DNA of 64,000 bases from Tetraselmis striata (taxonomy: Eukaryota > Chlorophyta > Chlorodendrophyceae > Chlorodendrales > Chlorodendraceae): assembly GCA_006384855.1 (NCBI GenBank), contig VCJN01002744.1:186001-250000 (forward strand), given 5' to 3'. The notes beneath the pieces were generated by a model. The model did no database searches, was not told the origin of the DNA, and was given only the letters and a program-made list of their open reading frames with translations. Both the position numbers and the translations under genes were made by a program. Positions 1 through 11,176 of this stretch are shown here, one piece after another. How positions within the stretch are numbered: the stretch's first letter is position 1; every line of letters begins with the position of its first letter.

Positions 1-2210
1 GCAACTTGCCGGCGGCGTAGCTACCATCCTTCGCATATGCCCGCGCGCTGCCGGTGGTGGGTGGACGTATGCAAGCGCTGTAAGATTGAGCCCAATCCAT
101 GCACGCTACCAATGCATGGTATTTCCATGAGAGTGTGCCAGTAATCCCGTCGTCGTGATGGGGCCAATCATCCCACAATTTTCCAAGCTGCAAGATACGC
201 ACCGTTGGCCGCGCCTCCCTGGGTGAAAGTAGCACACATAAAGTGCCTTCGATTCCATAGGTGCATGCTTATACCGCCCGCACCGTAGGCTAAGCGAGGG
301 CTCGCCCCCTCGACAGCAATGTCGCCACTGCTGCACAGGTCTGCGCGCATTTTGTCACACATGTCACCCATCATCCAGGGGGAAAAGCCAAAATAATGAC
401 GGGGTCCGCGCGGCGTGGAGACCTATCCAAGGGGTCCTCGCGCCTGGGGGCTTGCGTGGAAGGGTACATTTCATGCCCCCATCATGCGCCCCCATCCACA
501 GTGAGTGCGCTGGCTGGGATACCAGAACAGGGGGGTAAACTTTGACAGGCCATAAGATTTCGATGGTTTATCAGATTTGGCTGTAAATTAGTGCGTTGGA
601 AAGCGCAACTCGCGGGCTTTCCATCGCACTAATTTACAGCCCAATCTGATACAACGTCGACATGTTTTGAATTAAAACGTGATTGCAATATAACTGCTTC
701 TTGCATGGCGAACAGCCAGTTTATGAATGTCGCATGCAGCCCACTAGCTGGCCATAGACTCCAAACCATGCGCCGCGCGGCCTGGGGTAGTTGGCCAACA
801 CATGCATCTCGGCGACCATGGGAGAAAAACACGGTCCTTTTTGTCCAAATGTCGGCGTGCCGTGCGCTCAAACCATTCACATCCCGGGCGTGCAGCACTT
901 TTTACACTGGTAGTGCCGCAGAACAGGCGCCGCGCGCGCCGTCGCATTGGCCCTAACACCCCATGTGCGCGCTCTTTCATGGTTCTCCTCGCAATGGCTG
1001 CAATGGCGCAGACTATGCGTGGGCTTACCGACTAGACACGACCAAACCCAAATCATACGCGTAAAAACATGCAGAGACTGTTGTGAGCTGCTGTATATCG
1101 CTTAACATCTGCTGCTTCGACACCATATCGGTCATGGCGATGCTGCAAAGTCATCATGCGCAGCTTCGGGACAGCTTAGGAGTGCGAAAAAGCCGAGCAG
1201 TTTCGTGAATGGCAGCAAGGTTTGACGCGTTATTTTCACGCAAGCATCGTAAGCTTCAGACATCCCCATCCCGCGCTGTCAAAGGTAGCGCATACTTTTT
1301 GTAAAAGTGTTTGGCAGCGCATGCTGTCACGACCATTGTGCTTGTTGCTATGCTGCGGCCCATAATACGGCCATCATATTGGTCATCTACGAGCAGGTGG
1401 CCCACTCCGGATGGCTACTAGCAAGAGTGGACCATCGGCAGATGTCGGGAGCCAGCGATTGACCACAGCGGGCGGATGCCGGGGTCGGCGGTGGTGATGC
1501 AGGGCAACCGCCACAGTTCGCACACGTATGGCTTTTACAACGAGAGCACAACGAACGCCACTAAGGGCTGCCTCCACGCATGATGTCATGTTCACGTATG
1601 ACACATGGAAGGGCGCGGCCGGGAACGAAGGTGAGGGCTCATAATGGGCCAATCTACAATTGATGCTTGACAAGGGGGCAAGACTTTTGCGGGCAGGTGT
1701 ATGTAAGGATTGTGTTAGGACCCGTATGTGTACAGGACCCCGTATGTATTACAGGGCGCCCTGATTGTGGAACAACTCTATACATACGGGTTCTGATCTA
1801 AACCTGTTAATGGGGTTTCCGAACAATTTAACTGTCCTAATGCGACCCGTACGGTCTGTGGGTGGGTTTGACCGGTTAGGTGACCGGTGCAATCGGGTTT
1901 CAGTACAGGCTGCCCCATCGCCCGCACAAAAAAACATTAGCGGCCCACGACTATTTGAACCGCGCTTCATCTCAAATCCACATGCCAATTGCTCAGATAC
2001 TATCTCTGAATGCCGGTGGTAAGGGGGGCTGCCGTTACCTCTACCACCCATCATACCGTGGCCCTCGGTTGGTTTGGGCTTCATCACCGATTCACCGCCG
2101 ATCAAAGGTTTTGATGCCATGTTGGCTGCCGCATGGCGTCTGACCCGCCAAACGCACCTTATTCCGAAAATAAACCTGTGTCTGGTGAAACATTGGCCAG
2201 GGAAAAGGGG
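1..2210. other. gene-poor stretch
   Basis: No exon with convincing splice sites or recognisable protein was found on either strand. The open frames here are short, mutually overlapping and not protein-like. The only clear structure is the long hairpin at 570-650, listed separately. The minus-strand gene whose last recognised exon ends at 2252 must end somewhere in this stretch, but I could not identify its final exon or stop codon. Confidence 0.5.
570..650. repeat. 35-bp near-perfect inverted repeat (hairpin)
   Basis: Arms at 570-604 and 616-650 are reverse complements over 35 nt with two mismatches, around an 11-nt loop. The arms are AT-richer than their surroundings. It could be a fold-back element, a small-RNA precursor or a cruciform-forming site. 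No flanking duplication or encoded protein is visible. Confidence 0.8.
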
Positions 2211-2211
2211 T

Positions 2212-2232
2212 GGGGGGGGGGGGGGGGGGGGG
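2212..2232 (-). repeat. intronic C21 tract (sense strand)
   Basis: A 21-nt G run on plus, hence C on the sense strand of the minus gene, about 20 nt downstream of the donor that follows the exon ending at 2252. Confidence 0.7.
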
Positions 2233-2251
2233 AGTGGGGCCTGCGGCACAC

Positions 2252-3817
2252 CTTGAGCCGGGTAAACTCAAAGGCGAGGCGAAGCTGTTTGTCCGGGCCG
2301 GCCCTGGCAGCCGCCTCCGCGTCCTGTTGCTTCCGCGCCAACTCGCCCAGGCGCGACAGCAGCGCGTGGAGCTCGGCGGCGGGGGCGCCGGGGGCCGTGC
2401 AGCTCCCGAAGGTGGCGGCCGCGTCGCTGTCGAGCTGCAGCTTTGTCTCCTGCGTGATCTGGAGCAGACAGAGTGGGTCGGGGTGAGGACAACGCCCCAA
2501 TCCCGCGAGCCGCACCCAAGGGGCGCGCGTATCCGCAGTGGACGGTCTAACCCCCCGCCGCCCTGCTCACTCTTTCTAGCCGCTCCCTGGGGCGGCATGG
2601 AGGGGGTGTGGGTGTGCACGCTGGCGCCAAGGAGGACAGGGCTCGGCGCAGGGCAGACGGCTGTGGGGCCCAGAGGGGAAGGGGACGCAGCGAGCCGGCG
2701 AGGGGGAAAACAACGTTTCCAGAGGCGCACGCGCGGAACTGAGAATGTATCGGCCAGTTTCCGTTTTAGTAAAGCCAAACTGTCAACACATTTTCTATTT
2801 CTATATATTCTATTCTTTTCTAATTGCCGCACCTGCATCCTAATAGACTGTTGAGTAATATGAAGTCTAAGTTTGGCAATCAGAAATAGAATAGAAACCT
2901 AAATAGAAAACGTTTTCGCAAGATAGCTTGTGTTGAGAGAAAGCTGGCAAGGCCTGAGGCAGCGCTCCCCTTTTTATCGGAAGTGGCGTGCGGATGCTGA
3001 GCAGCGGCACGCACGGGATGCAGCAGGATCGACAAGGCATGTAGACTGGTACATGGGGAAAGCAACCTCAGTCGCGCGGAGGCCGGACAGGGCGCTGAGC
3101 ACGGGAACATCACGGTGCCGCCGGCCGGGTGTGCCGCTAGAGTCTCCTCATACGACTAAGTTAAGCAAAGTTCGCCCCGAGGCATCGGCCGAAGCCGCCC
3201 CGGCACTTGACCACTTGCGTCAACAGCAGTCGTAGGTCTGGCATAGCCCTTGGACCATTCCCTCATTCAAACCTCGAAGGGCTAATGCATCAACACAGGG
3301 GACACAGGCCCGGTCGACAGAGCCCTGAAATGACAGAGCCTGGAATCGAACCGGGGACCTCCTGAGTATGAGACCACCGCTCTACCAAGCGGACAGACAA
3401 CGAGACATCAGGCTGGTAATTGGCAGATTACTGGGCGTAGCTTCTGGAGTTTGTGAGCAAGTATGGCAGGGCTCGGGTGCGTACGAATGGAGGCATGCCG
3501 GTACCCGCCATCCGCATCATGGAAAACACCGTACAAACACAAACGGTCCGCGGATAAATAACGTTTTTGACCCCCCCCCCCCCCCCCCCCCGCGCGCGAG
3601 GAGAAAAGATATGAAATAGAGAAATTAAGAATACATCACGAATACATTACGATTATTCCGACACAAAGGTGCAAAACAATTCATTATTTCTGGGGCCCGC
3701 GGACGGTGTTTAAATCTACGGTATGTGACACGTACCGATGCCCACGACGCATCTTGATTGCACGCAGGTTTAAGTATGGTTTTGGTATCGTCCCGCCTCA
3801 AATGGAGGTGTCGGTAT

Positions 3818-3858
<41 letters not shown>

Positions 3859-5349
3859 GGATACTTGGGGGGAAAGGGGGGGGGGGGGGGGGGGGGACCT
3901 GGCCGGTGAAGAACATCTGCTCCACCCGCAGCCAGCTGACACGGTCATGGCTGCTGCCGCCACCGGCCACCAGCACGCGCCACCTGTTTGCCGCCCAGTC
4001 CGAGGCGGGTTCCGCCTGCAGCGCAGCGCAGCCGCGCAATGCGGCACACGGAAAGGGGTCACAGGAGGGTATGGGTAGGGCCGGAGGGCCGGAGGGCGGG
4101 GGGGAGGGGAGGGGGGGAGGGGGGTTGTGAGAGGAGGCACAAGGCGGCGAGATAGAAGAGGCCGACGAAAGGCCGAGTGTGAGCAGTGACGTGCCCATGC
4201 AGCATGTGCGGAGAAGGGCCATCTACCGGCGGCAGCACCCAGCTGCGTCCACCTGGGCGCGGGGCCGCCCGCACCTGGAGCAGGTCGTCCAGGTGGTGCG
4301 CCGCGTCCACAAACTCCTGGCAGGCCTCCAGGGCGGCGGTGCGGCCCTGCCCCCGAGCGGCCTCCTCCATCGCCCCGGACAGCTGCTGCACCGTCACGGC
4401 GAGCGGCGCCGCGGCGGCGCCCACGAGCGCCGTGAGCGCGTGCTCCACCAGCACCGCCTCCGCGCCCGCCAGACTCTCCAGCGCCGCGGCCACCAGCTTG
4501 CGCACGGACGGCCCGCGGGCCGCTCCGGCCCGCCCCCGCCCCATGCTCAGCCTGCGGCGCGGCGCCCTCACCAACCGGCGGCGACGAGGCCACCGGGCCT
4601 TTTGGTGGAGGGCCGGGAGGTGCGGGCGGCGGGCTGCCTTCCGGCAACGCTGAAGGCATGGCGGGTGGCACTTCCTGCCAATGTTGGCCATCTGTCGACG
4701 GGCCCCCTACTGACAAGCCAGGCGGCACAGCAGCAGGCGGCGCGGGCGGCAGCGGCGGCGGCGGGCGATCCCGCCAGTGACTGTGCTGGGCAGCTGGAAG
4801 CGGCTCAGCTCCTGGGTCGGGGAAGGGAGCGCTTGCGGCGCAGCGTTGGCCCTGGCGGAGCGAGGCGTGGCTGGAACGCTGCTGCACGGGCGGGTGCGCA
4901 CAGCTGATGGTGCGCTCAGTGGGGTTCCAAGGGGGCGCCGGCGCCATGGCGGCGTCCTGTCTTGGGGCATCTGCACCAGCAGCGGCAGCAGTTGAGCTCT
5001 GGATCTCGACTTTGGAGGAGAATGTTGTCTGGAGCTCTGGATCGCGGCTTTGGGTCACAGGGTCAAGCAGCACGAGGCGGGAGCAGCGCAGGGGTGGCAG
5101 GCGGGAGCGGCGCAAGCAGAGACTCAGACGGCCCAAAAGGATAGGGGCGGGTGGTCTGGAGGTATGAAAGGGGCGCATAAATGGGGAACACCGGGCAGGG
5201 GGGGGGGGGGGGGGGGGGTCCGCACATGCAGGGTGCATCGACACCGGGGTCTTGCCGGGTGGCATGCCCGGCTGCTCCGATGCCATGCCCGGCTCCCAGC
5301 TCGCCGGCGGGGCGGCGGCCTGTGTTGCCTCCGCCGGCGCTGGCCCCAC
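2252..5349 (-). CDS. uncharacterised protein, 3' exons (helical domain after proline-rich linker)
   Basis: I do not recognise the family. Exons read with consistent phase: one ending at 4275 (beginning near 4560), 4015-3899 (39 codons) and 2458-2252 (69 codons), with GT/AG borders and phase 0 junctions. The exon ending at 4275 encodes Ala/Leu-rich amphipathic helices starting SVRKLVAAALESLAGAEAVL. The next carries RWRVLVAGGG and WLRVEQMFFTGQ. The last is charged and helical (LHALLSRLGELARKQQDAE). Upstream, 4700-5349 encodes Pro/Ala-rich low-complexity sequence ending at a probable donor at 5226. The frame changes near 4550, where only an implausible 20-nt intron would fix it, so a sequence indel or unseen exon is likely. 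The intron 3898-2459 holds a MITE copy, a TG microsatellite and a tRNA-like sequence. It is probably one gene with the low-complexity region upstream. Confidence 0.45.
3331..3405 (-). tRNA. degenerate tRNA-like sequence, anticodon loop CTCATAC (CAT)
   Basis: Read on minus there is an A-box-like TTGGTAGAGCGG, a CTCATAC loop and a perfect B-box GGTTCGATTCC followed by a T-stem with one mismatch. The D stem pairs (CCGC/GCGG), but the anticodon stem and acceptor stem do not pair properly. This fits a decayed elongator tRNA-Met or the head of a tRNA-derived SINE rather than a working tRNA. It lies inside an intron of the minus-strand gene. Confidence 0.4.
3527..3720 (+). mobile_element. MITE-like repeat copy 1 with internal C21
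   Basis: Starts with CCGTACAAACACAAACGG and ends ...GCGGACGGTGTTTAAAT. The ends share a partial terminal inverted repeat around AAACGGTCCGCGG / CCGCGGACGGTGTTT. An internal C21 (3571-3591) follows GGATAAATAACG. Related copies lie at 40168-40322 (-), 45945-46130 (+), 46155-46335 (-) and 49086-49262 (-). No coding capacity. Confidence 0.65.
3818..3857. repeat. (TG)n microsatellite
   Basis: About 20 uninterrupted TG units, directly followed by two G runs, within an intron of the minus-strand gene. Confidence 0.9.
3876..3896 (-). repeat. intronic C21 tract abutting a 5' splice site
   Basis: On the minus sense strand the exon ending at 3899 (...FFTGQ) is followed by GT and then immediately by the C run, so the donor reads GTCCCC rather than GTRRGT. 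Confidence 0.75.
5198..5218 (-). repeat. C21 tract (sense of minus gene)
   Basis: Lies 7 nt past a probable donor (GTGCGG after 5226) of the low-complexity minus-strand gene. Confidence 0.55.
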
Positions 5350-5530
5350 ACTGCCGTCCCAGTGCCTGGCGGCTACATGCCCTGCGACCGGACCAACTCG
5401 AGTCAGCCGCCCAGTCGGCTGTCGGCATCGTCAGCAGAGAAAATCGGGCAGACTGTGCGGGATTGCTGCCGAGGGACGAGACTTGCTGTCACTGGCCTGC
5501 GACTGCATCGGATCCTGCCATAGGGACTAC

Positions 5531-8500
5531 TCACGCAAGGGAGAGAGTACCTGGATGTCCCAGTGGACGCCCCGCCGGCAACCGCTCCATTGCTCTCGTG
5601 GCTGGTGCCACAGAGGGAATGCCAGCTGGATCAGGCGCCGCAGGCAGGGCCTGCACGTCCCCGCCTCGGCCTTCCGCGGGCTCAATACGTGGCCACCCCA
5701 GCCCGTCATCGGCGCTCGCGTGTGCCGCCGGAAAGCCGCCCTGCAGTCGGGGCGTCTCCGCAGCGGCAGCACAATCCGCCCGCGCCGCCTCGCCGCCCAC
5801 GTGCCTGGCCATGCACGGGTCATGCGCTGCGGCAGAGCTGTGCTCCTCAACCCCCACCTCGGCATCCAGGACTACTTGGCTCTGCGACTCGGTGCTGTCG
5901 CTGCGCGCGGGGCTCCCGCGACGGGCGGGATGTGCGCAGCAGTAGCACTGTGGCGGGCCAAACTCTTCTTCCTCCTCCTCAGAGTCCTCCTCCTCCTCAG
6001 CCCCCTGCTCAAAGTCCACACCCACCTCCATCTCCACCGCCACCTCCACCTCCTCTGCCACAGTCAGCTCCTCCACCTCCACACCCTCCTCTCGCCAAGC
6101 GCCCTCGGAGGCAGCGGGCGACACTTCCCTCCCCGTCCTCACAGCCACGCTGCGCAGCTCCGCACGGCCGGGCGCATCCCGGCGGACCTCCCTCTGCAGC
6201 GTCGCCTCATCCCCACCCAGCATCACACGACCTGAATCCTCCCAGCGGCCCGGGGAGCGCTGGCGGCCGCCGTGGCGCTGCCCCTCCTCCCGGGGCATCC
6301 ATATCTGCTGCGGCATGCTGAAGCCTCGCCCGTGCTGCCCCGGATGGCCAAGCCCCCAGTGGGCCGCCTCCCGCAGGCTCGCCGGTCCTCCTCGGCCAGG
6401 CTGCCCGCCGTCGTCCCGGCCCTGCTGCCAGGCGCTTCCCGCCGGCCCACCTTGCGGACGCCCCCACCGGTGCTCAGCGGGGCGGTCCAGCGCTCCCCCA
6501 TGTCGGCGGCCCTCCACCTGATTCCCCGGCATCCACTGCGCGAATGCCGGCGCCCTTTGCAGCTGCTCCTGTTGGCCGCCCCTCTGCTGCTGGCCAGGCT
6601 CCGTCCGCCGCTCCTCCGGCGCACGAGTCCCGCCCGGCATGTCCCATCTGCCCGGGCAAGTGTCATCGCTCCGTCTCCGCGAGGGCCCCTGCTGCCCGCC
6701 CCTCTGGCTGGGCGCCACTTCGCTCTGCGTCGCCTCAGACCCAAGCTCCAGACCCGGCACCCGGCTGGGTCTCCAGTGCGGCTGCCCCTGCCCCAGCTCC
6801 CTGGGCTGCCTCTCTTGGCAGCTCCTGTGCCGGGAGTCCCCTTCTCGTCCACGAGCCTCAGGAGTGCCGCCCCCGCGGTCCATGGCCCTGCGCGCACACT
6901 CCGCATCCTGCTGAAGCCCGGGCGGGCCCTCCTGACCCCCTGTGCCCGCCCGCCCGGCCCCCGTCTGGCGGTCCTCTGGCGCGTCTAGCATCGATGGCCC
7001 GGAACGCTGGCCGTGCTCCTCACCGCTCCGCCTCTTCCGCCGGCCCTCCTCGTCGACGCTTCCCCCACGGGGCCGCGCCCCGCCCTGCCCCCGCCCCTCC
7101 TCCGCGGCCAAGCTGCGCCCTGAGCTGCGCTCCGGTTCCTCGCGTTTGCTCCTATGGCTCCGGCTCCGGCGCGGGCTGGCGGATGGGCTCCGACTCCTGA
7201 CCGCCTGAGCCGCCCTCTCCCCCATCCCGTCCCTCCCATTCACGGCCGTCTGCACGTGCTCCTCCCGGGAAGGCTCTCCCGCTGAGGCGCTGCCGCCCGT
7301 CCTCTGAGCGTCCTGAAAGGCCGGGCGCCGGGAATGGCCGGCTGGTTCAGGTCCCGCAGTCGGCTGGGCAGCTGCGGTGCTGGAGCTGCGGAGGACGGAT
7401 GATGGCCGCCGGACTAGACGAGCCTGACGTGGCGCCATATTTCCCCCCATCTGCAACCTCCGTCAGCCCCTCAGCCTGGGGCATGCGCACCACGCGAGCC
7501 TGAGATGGAACCGTCCCTTTCCCATCTACCACTGCCAGTGGCTCCTCAGCCTGGGGCATGCGCCCCTCTGGTGTCTCGCTGCTGGTGCGGTGAGGCTCCT
7601 CACGCGGTGGGCGCTGGGCGTGGCCTGCTGGCTGAGGGTCGGCGGTTCGCTGATCCGCTGCGACTGCAGGCGGTCTGCCAAGGCTGCAGGATGGGCTGGC
7701 GGCCCGCATCACGCGGGCCTGAGGCGGCGCCATCTCCCCGGGATCCGCCGCTGTCAGGGGCACCCCATCCTGGAGTCCATGCCCCATTGGTTTGCCGCTG
7801 TTGCGCAGGGTCCCCTGGGCGGGTGGGCGCTGCGCTTCACTCGCTTGATGCGGCGGGACAGCAGGTTGATCAGCTGCCGGGTTGTGAAGAACCGACCTGC
7901 GGCGGGGCGCCTCCTCCTGGGAGAAGCGTGGCAAATGCCACCTCAGTGGTACCAAGCGGCTGGCTACCGGCCTCGCTGCGCCCGCTGTGGCAGCGGCGGC
8001 GCGTCAGGGAATGGACGTTGGGTGGCTCAGCGGGCTCACTGCCTACCTGGATCTGTGTGTGGACACCTCTGCGCTCGTGCATGACGAGTCGGCGCGAGCC
8101 AGAGGCGCCGCCTCCGTTACCATCATGGCGCTGTACATATCGTTCCTGCACCCCGTTGAACTGCGTGTTCGGAATGTTCGAGACTCTCCGATTGGCGGCC
8201 GCTGCTAATCCGGTGTCCTCGCCGCTCTCAGCGCCGCTGCCGTCCGGTTCCGGTGCAGGACGTATCTTGCGGGAGGCCGGACTGCTCCTGGGTAGACCTG
8301 GCATACTGCTGCCGACACCGCGCTCCTTCTTGACGCCAGATAAGGCCATCAAGAACATGTTCCGCGGCCCCCTGGCTCCAGCCATTGCAGGCTTTCGAGG
8401 TGGCGGTTCCTCCCGAGGAGTGGACGCTTCCTCCTGCGGTGTTGGCGCGGGCCTCCCACTCCGCCTGCCGCTCAGTTTGCCAGGTGAGGATTGGATGCTG

Positions 8501-8958
8501 GATGTGGCCCTGCCGTGAGGCGCCTCAATGCCGCTCCGCGGACCATCTGCCTTGCTCTTTGCCGCGTTCTCCGCCATCGGCATGTTGCGGCTCGCCTTGC
8601 TGCTCTGCTCATGGTTGCCCGGCTTTGCCTTGCTGGGCGTGCCTGTGCCCCTGCCGGTACTCTGGCAGTGGGGATCGACACGCTTGCCGGTAACATTTTT
8701 CGCAAGGTCATCCAGCGAAAGGCCTGAGGGACCTGCTGCTCCTCCGGTGCTTCCTAGCTGCGATTGCTTCCAGCTGGTAAAGCTTACTCCTTGGCCCGCT
8801 TTGCCTGTGAAAGCGAGGGCGCACGTATGCATCGGGCTTACACTCCGTGAGGCACTCAGGCTCCTCTCGCTTGCGTGTGGCCAGTTCGCCCCCCCCCCCT
8901 CCCCCTCCCGCTTGCAAGTGCTTCCAATTATCAGTAGATATATAATACCGACAAACAA
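5531..8958 (-). CDS. large low-complexity (RS-rich, acidic) protein, upstream part of the 2.2-9 kb gene
   Basis: Long minus-strand open frames encode a disordered protein of unknown function. In order: a basic, Ser/Pro-rich N-terminal part (8958-7870), a segment with a ~27-aa repeat (7955-7440), then a 640-aa frame with an RS block (RSRSPSASPRRSRSHRSKRE near 7180), Gly/Gln/Arg-rich sequence and an acidic stretch of Glu near 5980. Three repeat copies share (M/V)xPxQAR(V/L)(V/M)R and precede each other by DG or DP. The third copy is in another frame, separated by a run of six C at 7443-7448 (plus strand), so a one-base homopolymer error or mutation is probable. RS blocks suggest a nuclear RNA-binding or splicing-associated role, but this is inference. 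Start codon and exon borders are unresolved; opposite-strand frames are shadows. Confidence 0.45.
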
Positions 8959-9080
8959 TGAGATATAAACGGCAACGGCAAGAGCTGGCGACTCAGCCGA
9001 GAGGCGCCTGAATCTCCGTGGGCCCGTGGCCGAATGCAGGGGAGCGGACCACCCAGCTCTCTCAGTGTCTGCCGCTTGCC

Positions 9081-9592
9081 TTATGCTGATGGCCGGTACA
9101 CGTGGGGAAGCCCAGCGCAGTTTCGGGGAGGGAAGCTAGTATCAGGGCGAGCACCTATCCGGGCCGGCGCGCCGCCGTCGGCCCGCTCCATTGACTCTCC
9201 TCCCCCCTCGGGAGGCCACACCGCCGACCCGGAGGTCGCACTGCCGGTTTGATCGCTGATCGCACTGCAGACGGTGATAGTTTCGGGCTTGCTATGTGCC
9301 GCATGCAATGAGCCGCAATGAGTCGCGCCTGTGAATCGTCCCTGACGTCGGAGTCGGACCGCTCCAAGGCGCCGCAACGCGTTGTTGGTGATGAACGGGG
9401 CGAACTCTCGCGCCCTGGCGGCGGTAGCGTCGATCCGCCCGTGCACGAGGCGCAATATGTCCGCGCCCTTCTGGTAGCTTGACCGTTTAGTCGCTGCAGG
9501 TACCGGTAATAGAACCGCCGGTTACACTTGCTGGCCTCAATTATTGTGTTATTTTCCTCCATATGCATCATGGCTTCATCAGCACTTCGCAC
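9081..9592 (-). pseudogene. uncharacterised coding-like fragment with a frame break
   Basis: Two overlapping minus frames look protein-like in succession: SKCNRRFYYRYLQRLNGQ, then ILRLVHGRIDATAARAREFA and ITNNALRRLGAVRLRRQG. Moving from one to the other needs a frame change near 9460, and the second frame has a stop just upstream. No family was recognised. It may be a decayed gene, mobile-element remnant or first exon of the neighbouring minus gene. Confidence 0.25.
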
Positions 9593-9773
9593 TACTGATT
9601 TATACTTCCTGATATATGCTGGTGTATGTATATTTCCTATGCATGGGCATTTAGTTCCTGCATGTATCTCACATAAGGATTTATCATGTGGGAGCGGTGG
9701 TCGCTATAGAGGGCAAGGATGACCTGGTGCATTCTCTTGATGCTCTCCCTGTGAGTAGGCTGTAACCTAAAAG

Positions 9774-9795
9774 ATGTAGCGACTAGTCGCTACAT
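9774..9795. repeat. 22-bp perfect palindrome
   Basis: Reads identically on both strands (ATGTAGCGACT and its complement, no loop). Copies of CCTGGTGCAT flank it at 9723-9732 and 9798-9807. Confidence 0.7.
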
Positions 9796-10213
9796 TACCT
9801 GGTGCATAAACTGCTGCTGGTATGCAGATAGCTCCGTGCGAGGCTGCAAGGTTGCCAGTTCTGTCCCGGAGGCGAAAAAAAATCAGTGAGGTGCATGCAC
9901 TTGCTCGTGCCTACCCTCGTATACTGACGATCAATGGCCGGATTAGCGACTATTACTACGGCCGCGACCCTCGTCCAGAAAACCGCCGCGCCGTTTCCCT
10001 GCCCTTGCAAAATATCCTCCCGCCCCAGCCCTATCGTCGTCGTAACCTACTGGTACAACTCGGTATCGGCACCGATGGTGACGACTTCACGGCCACCCAT
10101 ACCGATCGCTGTGTCCCTGTCCTGGCGTGCCAGTGATTTCAGCGACAGCCATATAGCTGCCCCTCGCCGCCCTCGCCGCAGGGCCTTGCAGGCGCGGAGT
10201 GTCTGTCGCGGTG

Positions 10214-11176
10214 ATGGCGGAGGTGCCGGTCCGGCGGGAGGTGATCGTGGCAGTGGACGGCAAGGACGACTACTCTTGGCAGGTGGTGGACTGGGCGCTC
10301 AGGACAGTCGTCCGGGAAGATGATCTAGTGTGTGTTCTCCAGGTGGTGCCATGCACGCCACAGCACGTGGAGGTGCTGCATGGTGAGGGCCTGCACCGCT
10401 TCACGCTACAGTGCATATGCTTCAGGGGTCCTCCTTCATACCGACTTCTCCCATCGCCGCGCTTTCCTTGTCGCTATGCGCTTTGCCGGCGCTGGGTCCA
10501 ACCGGAAGTCAACCCACGCATCCACCGCCGCGTCCCATCCTCACAGGCCCAGTCGGAAGCAGCTACACGCTGACGAAAGAGCAAGCGACGGAGCTGCAGC
10601 CCTCCACAGAGGACATAATCTATCAGGCGGCGCAGCAGCAGCTTGAGACGCACGTCATTTCTAAGCTGAAGGCACAGGGCGTCCGGCACGCAGTCCGGGG
10701 CTTCCGCGACACCATTAATGGTGCGTACTATTCCTATTTTGGTGGCGCCTTGCTGGTGCATTTGCTGCTTGTATCCTGGCTCCGCACACGGCGCCATCTT
10801 TAGTATATCGTGGTAATAACAGCTGCTGTGCTGTACAGCGAGTAAGACCAACATCGGGGAGGCGGTGGTGAAGGTGGTGGAGGAGGAGCACGAGTTTGCC
10901 CTCAACCGAGTCAGCACAGTGGTGGTCATCGGTGGGTGCACCCCCGGGCGCAAGCCGGGCTGCAAATCGGACAGCTTTGCGATGGGGACAACCGCTGACT
11001 ACGTGGCCAGGAACTGCATCTACCCCGTCATCGTGCACCGCCTGCCAGGGCCGGTGATTGCGCAGAGTGGGGAGAAGCAGGGCAAGGTCATCCAGCCGGG
11101 CGAGGGGCTGGTGCACTGCTCCAGCCTGAAAACGAGGGAGTTTACAAACAACACCTCCGTGATAGCGCCCATGTAG
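10214..11176 (+). CDS. universal stress protein (USP) domain protein
   Basis: Three exons, join(10214..10382, 10547..10720, 10839..11176), give 226 aa with matching phases (1 and 1) and GT/AG borders. The N-terminus has the USP beta1 pattern REVIVAVDGKDDYSWQVVDW. The middle exon encodes a long helix. The last exon holds VVVIGGCTPGRKPG...GTTADYVARN and then IYPVIVHR, matching the family's G-2x-G-9x-G(S/T) nucleotide-binding loop and final beta strand. The loop is longer and variant, so ATP binding is likely but not certain. USPs are small cytosolic proteins linked to stress and nucleotide sensing; the exact role is unknown. The ATG at 10214 is the first in frame that leads directly into beta1. 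Antisense frames over the gene are shadows. Confidence 0.82.

Noticed and set aside
5563..7208. Several long plus-strand open frames rich in Pro, Arg and Ser
   Set aside because: They are antisense shadows of the GC-rich minus-strand coding region; they show no domain and the minus strand has repeats and an RS block that make sense.
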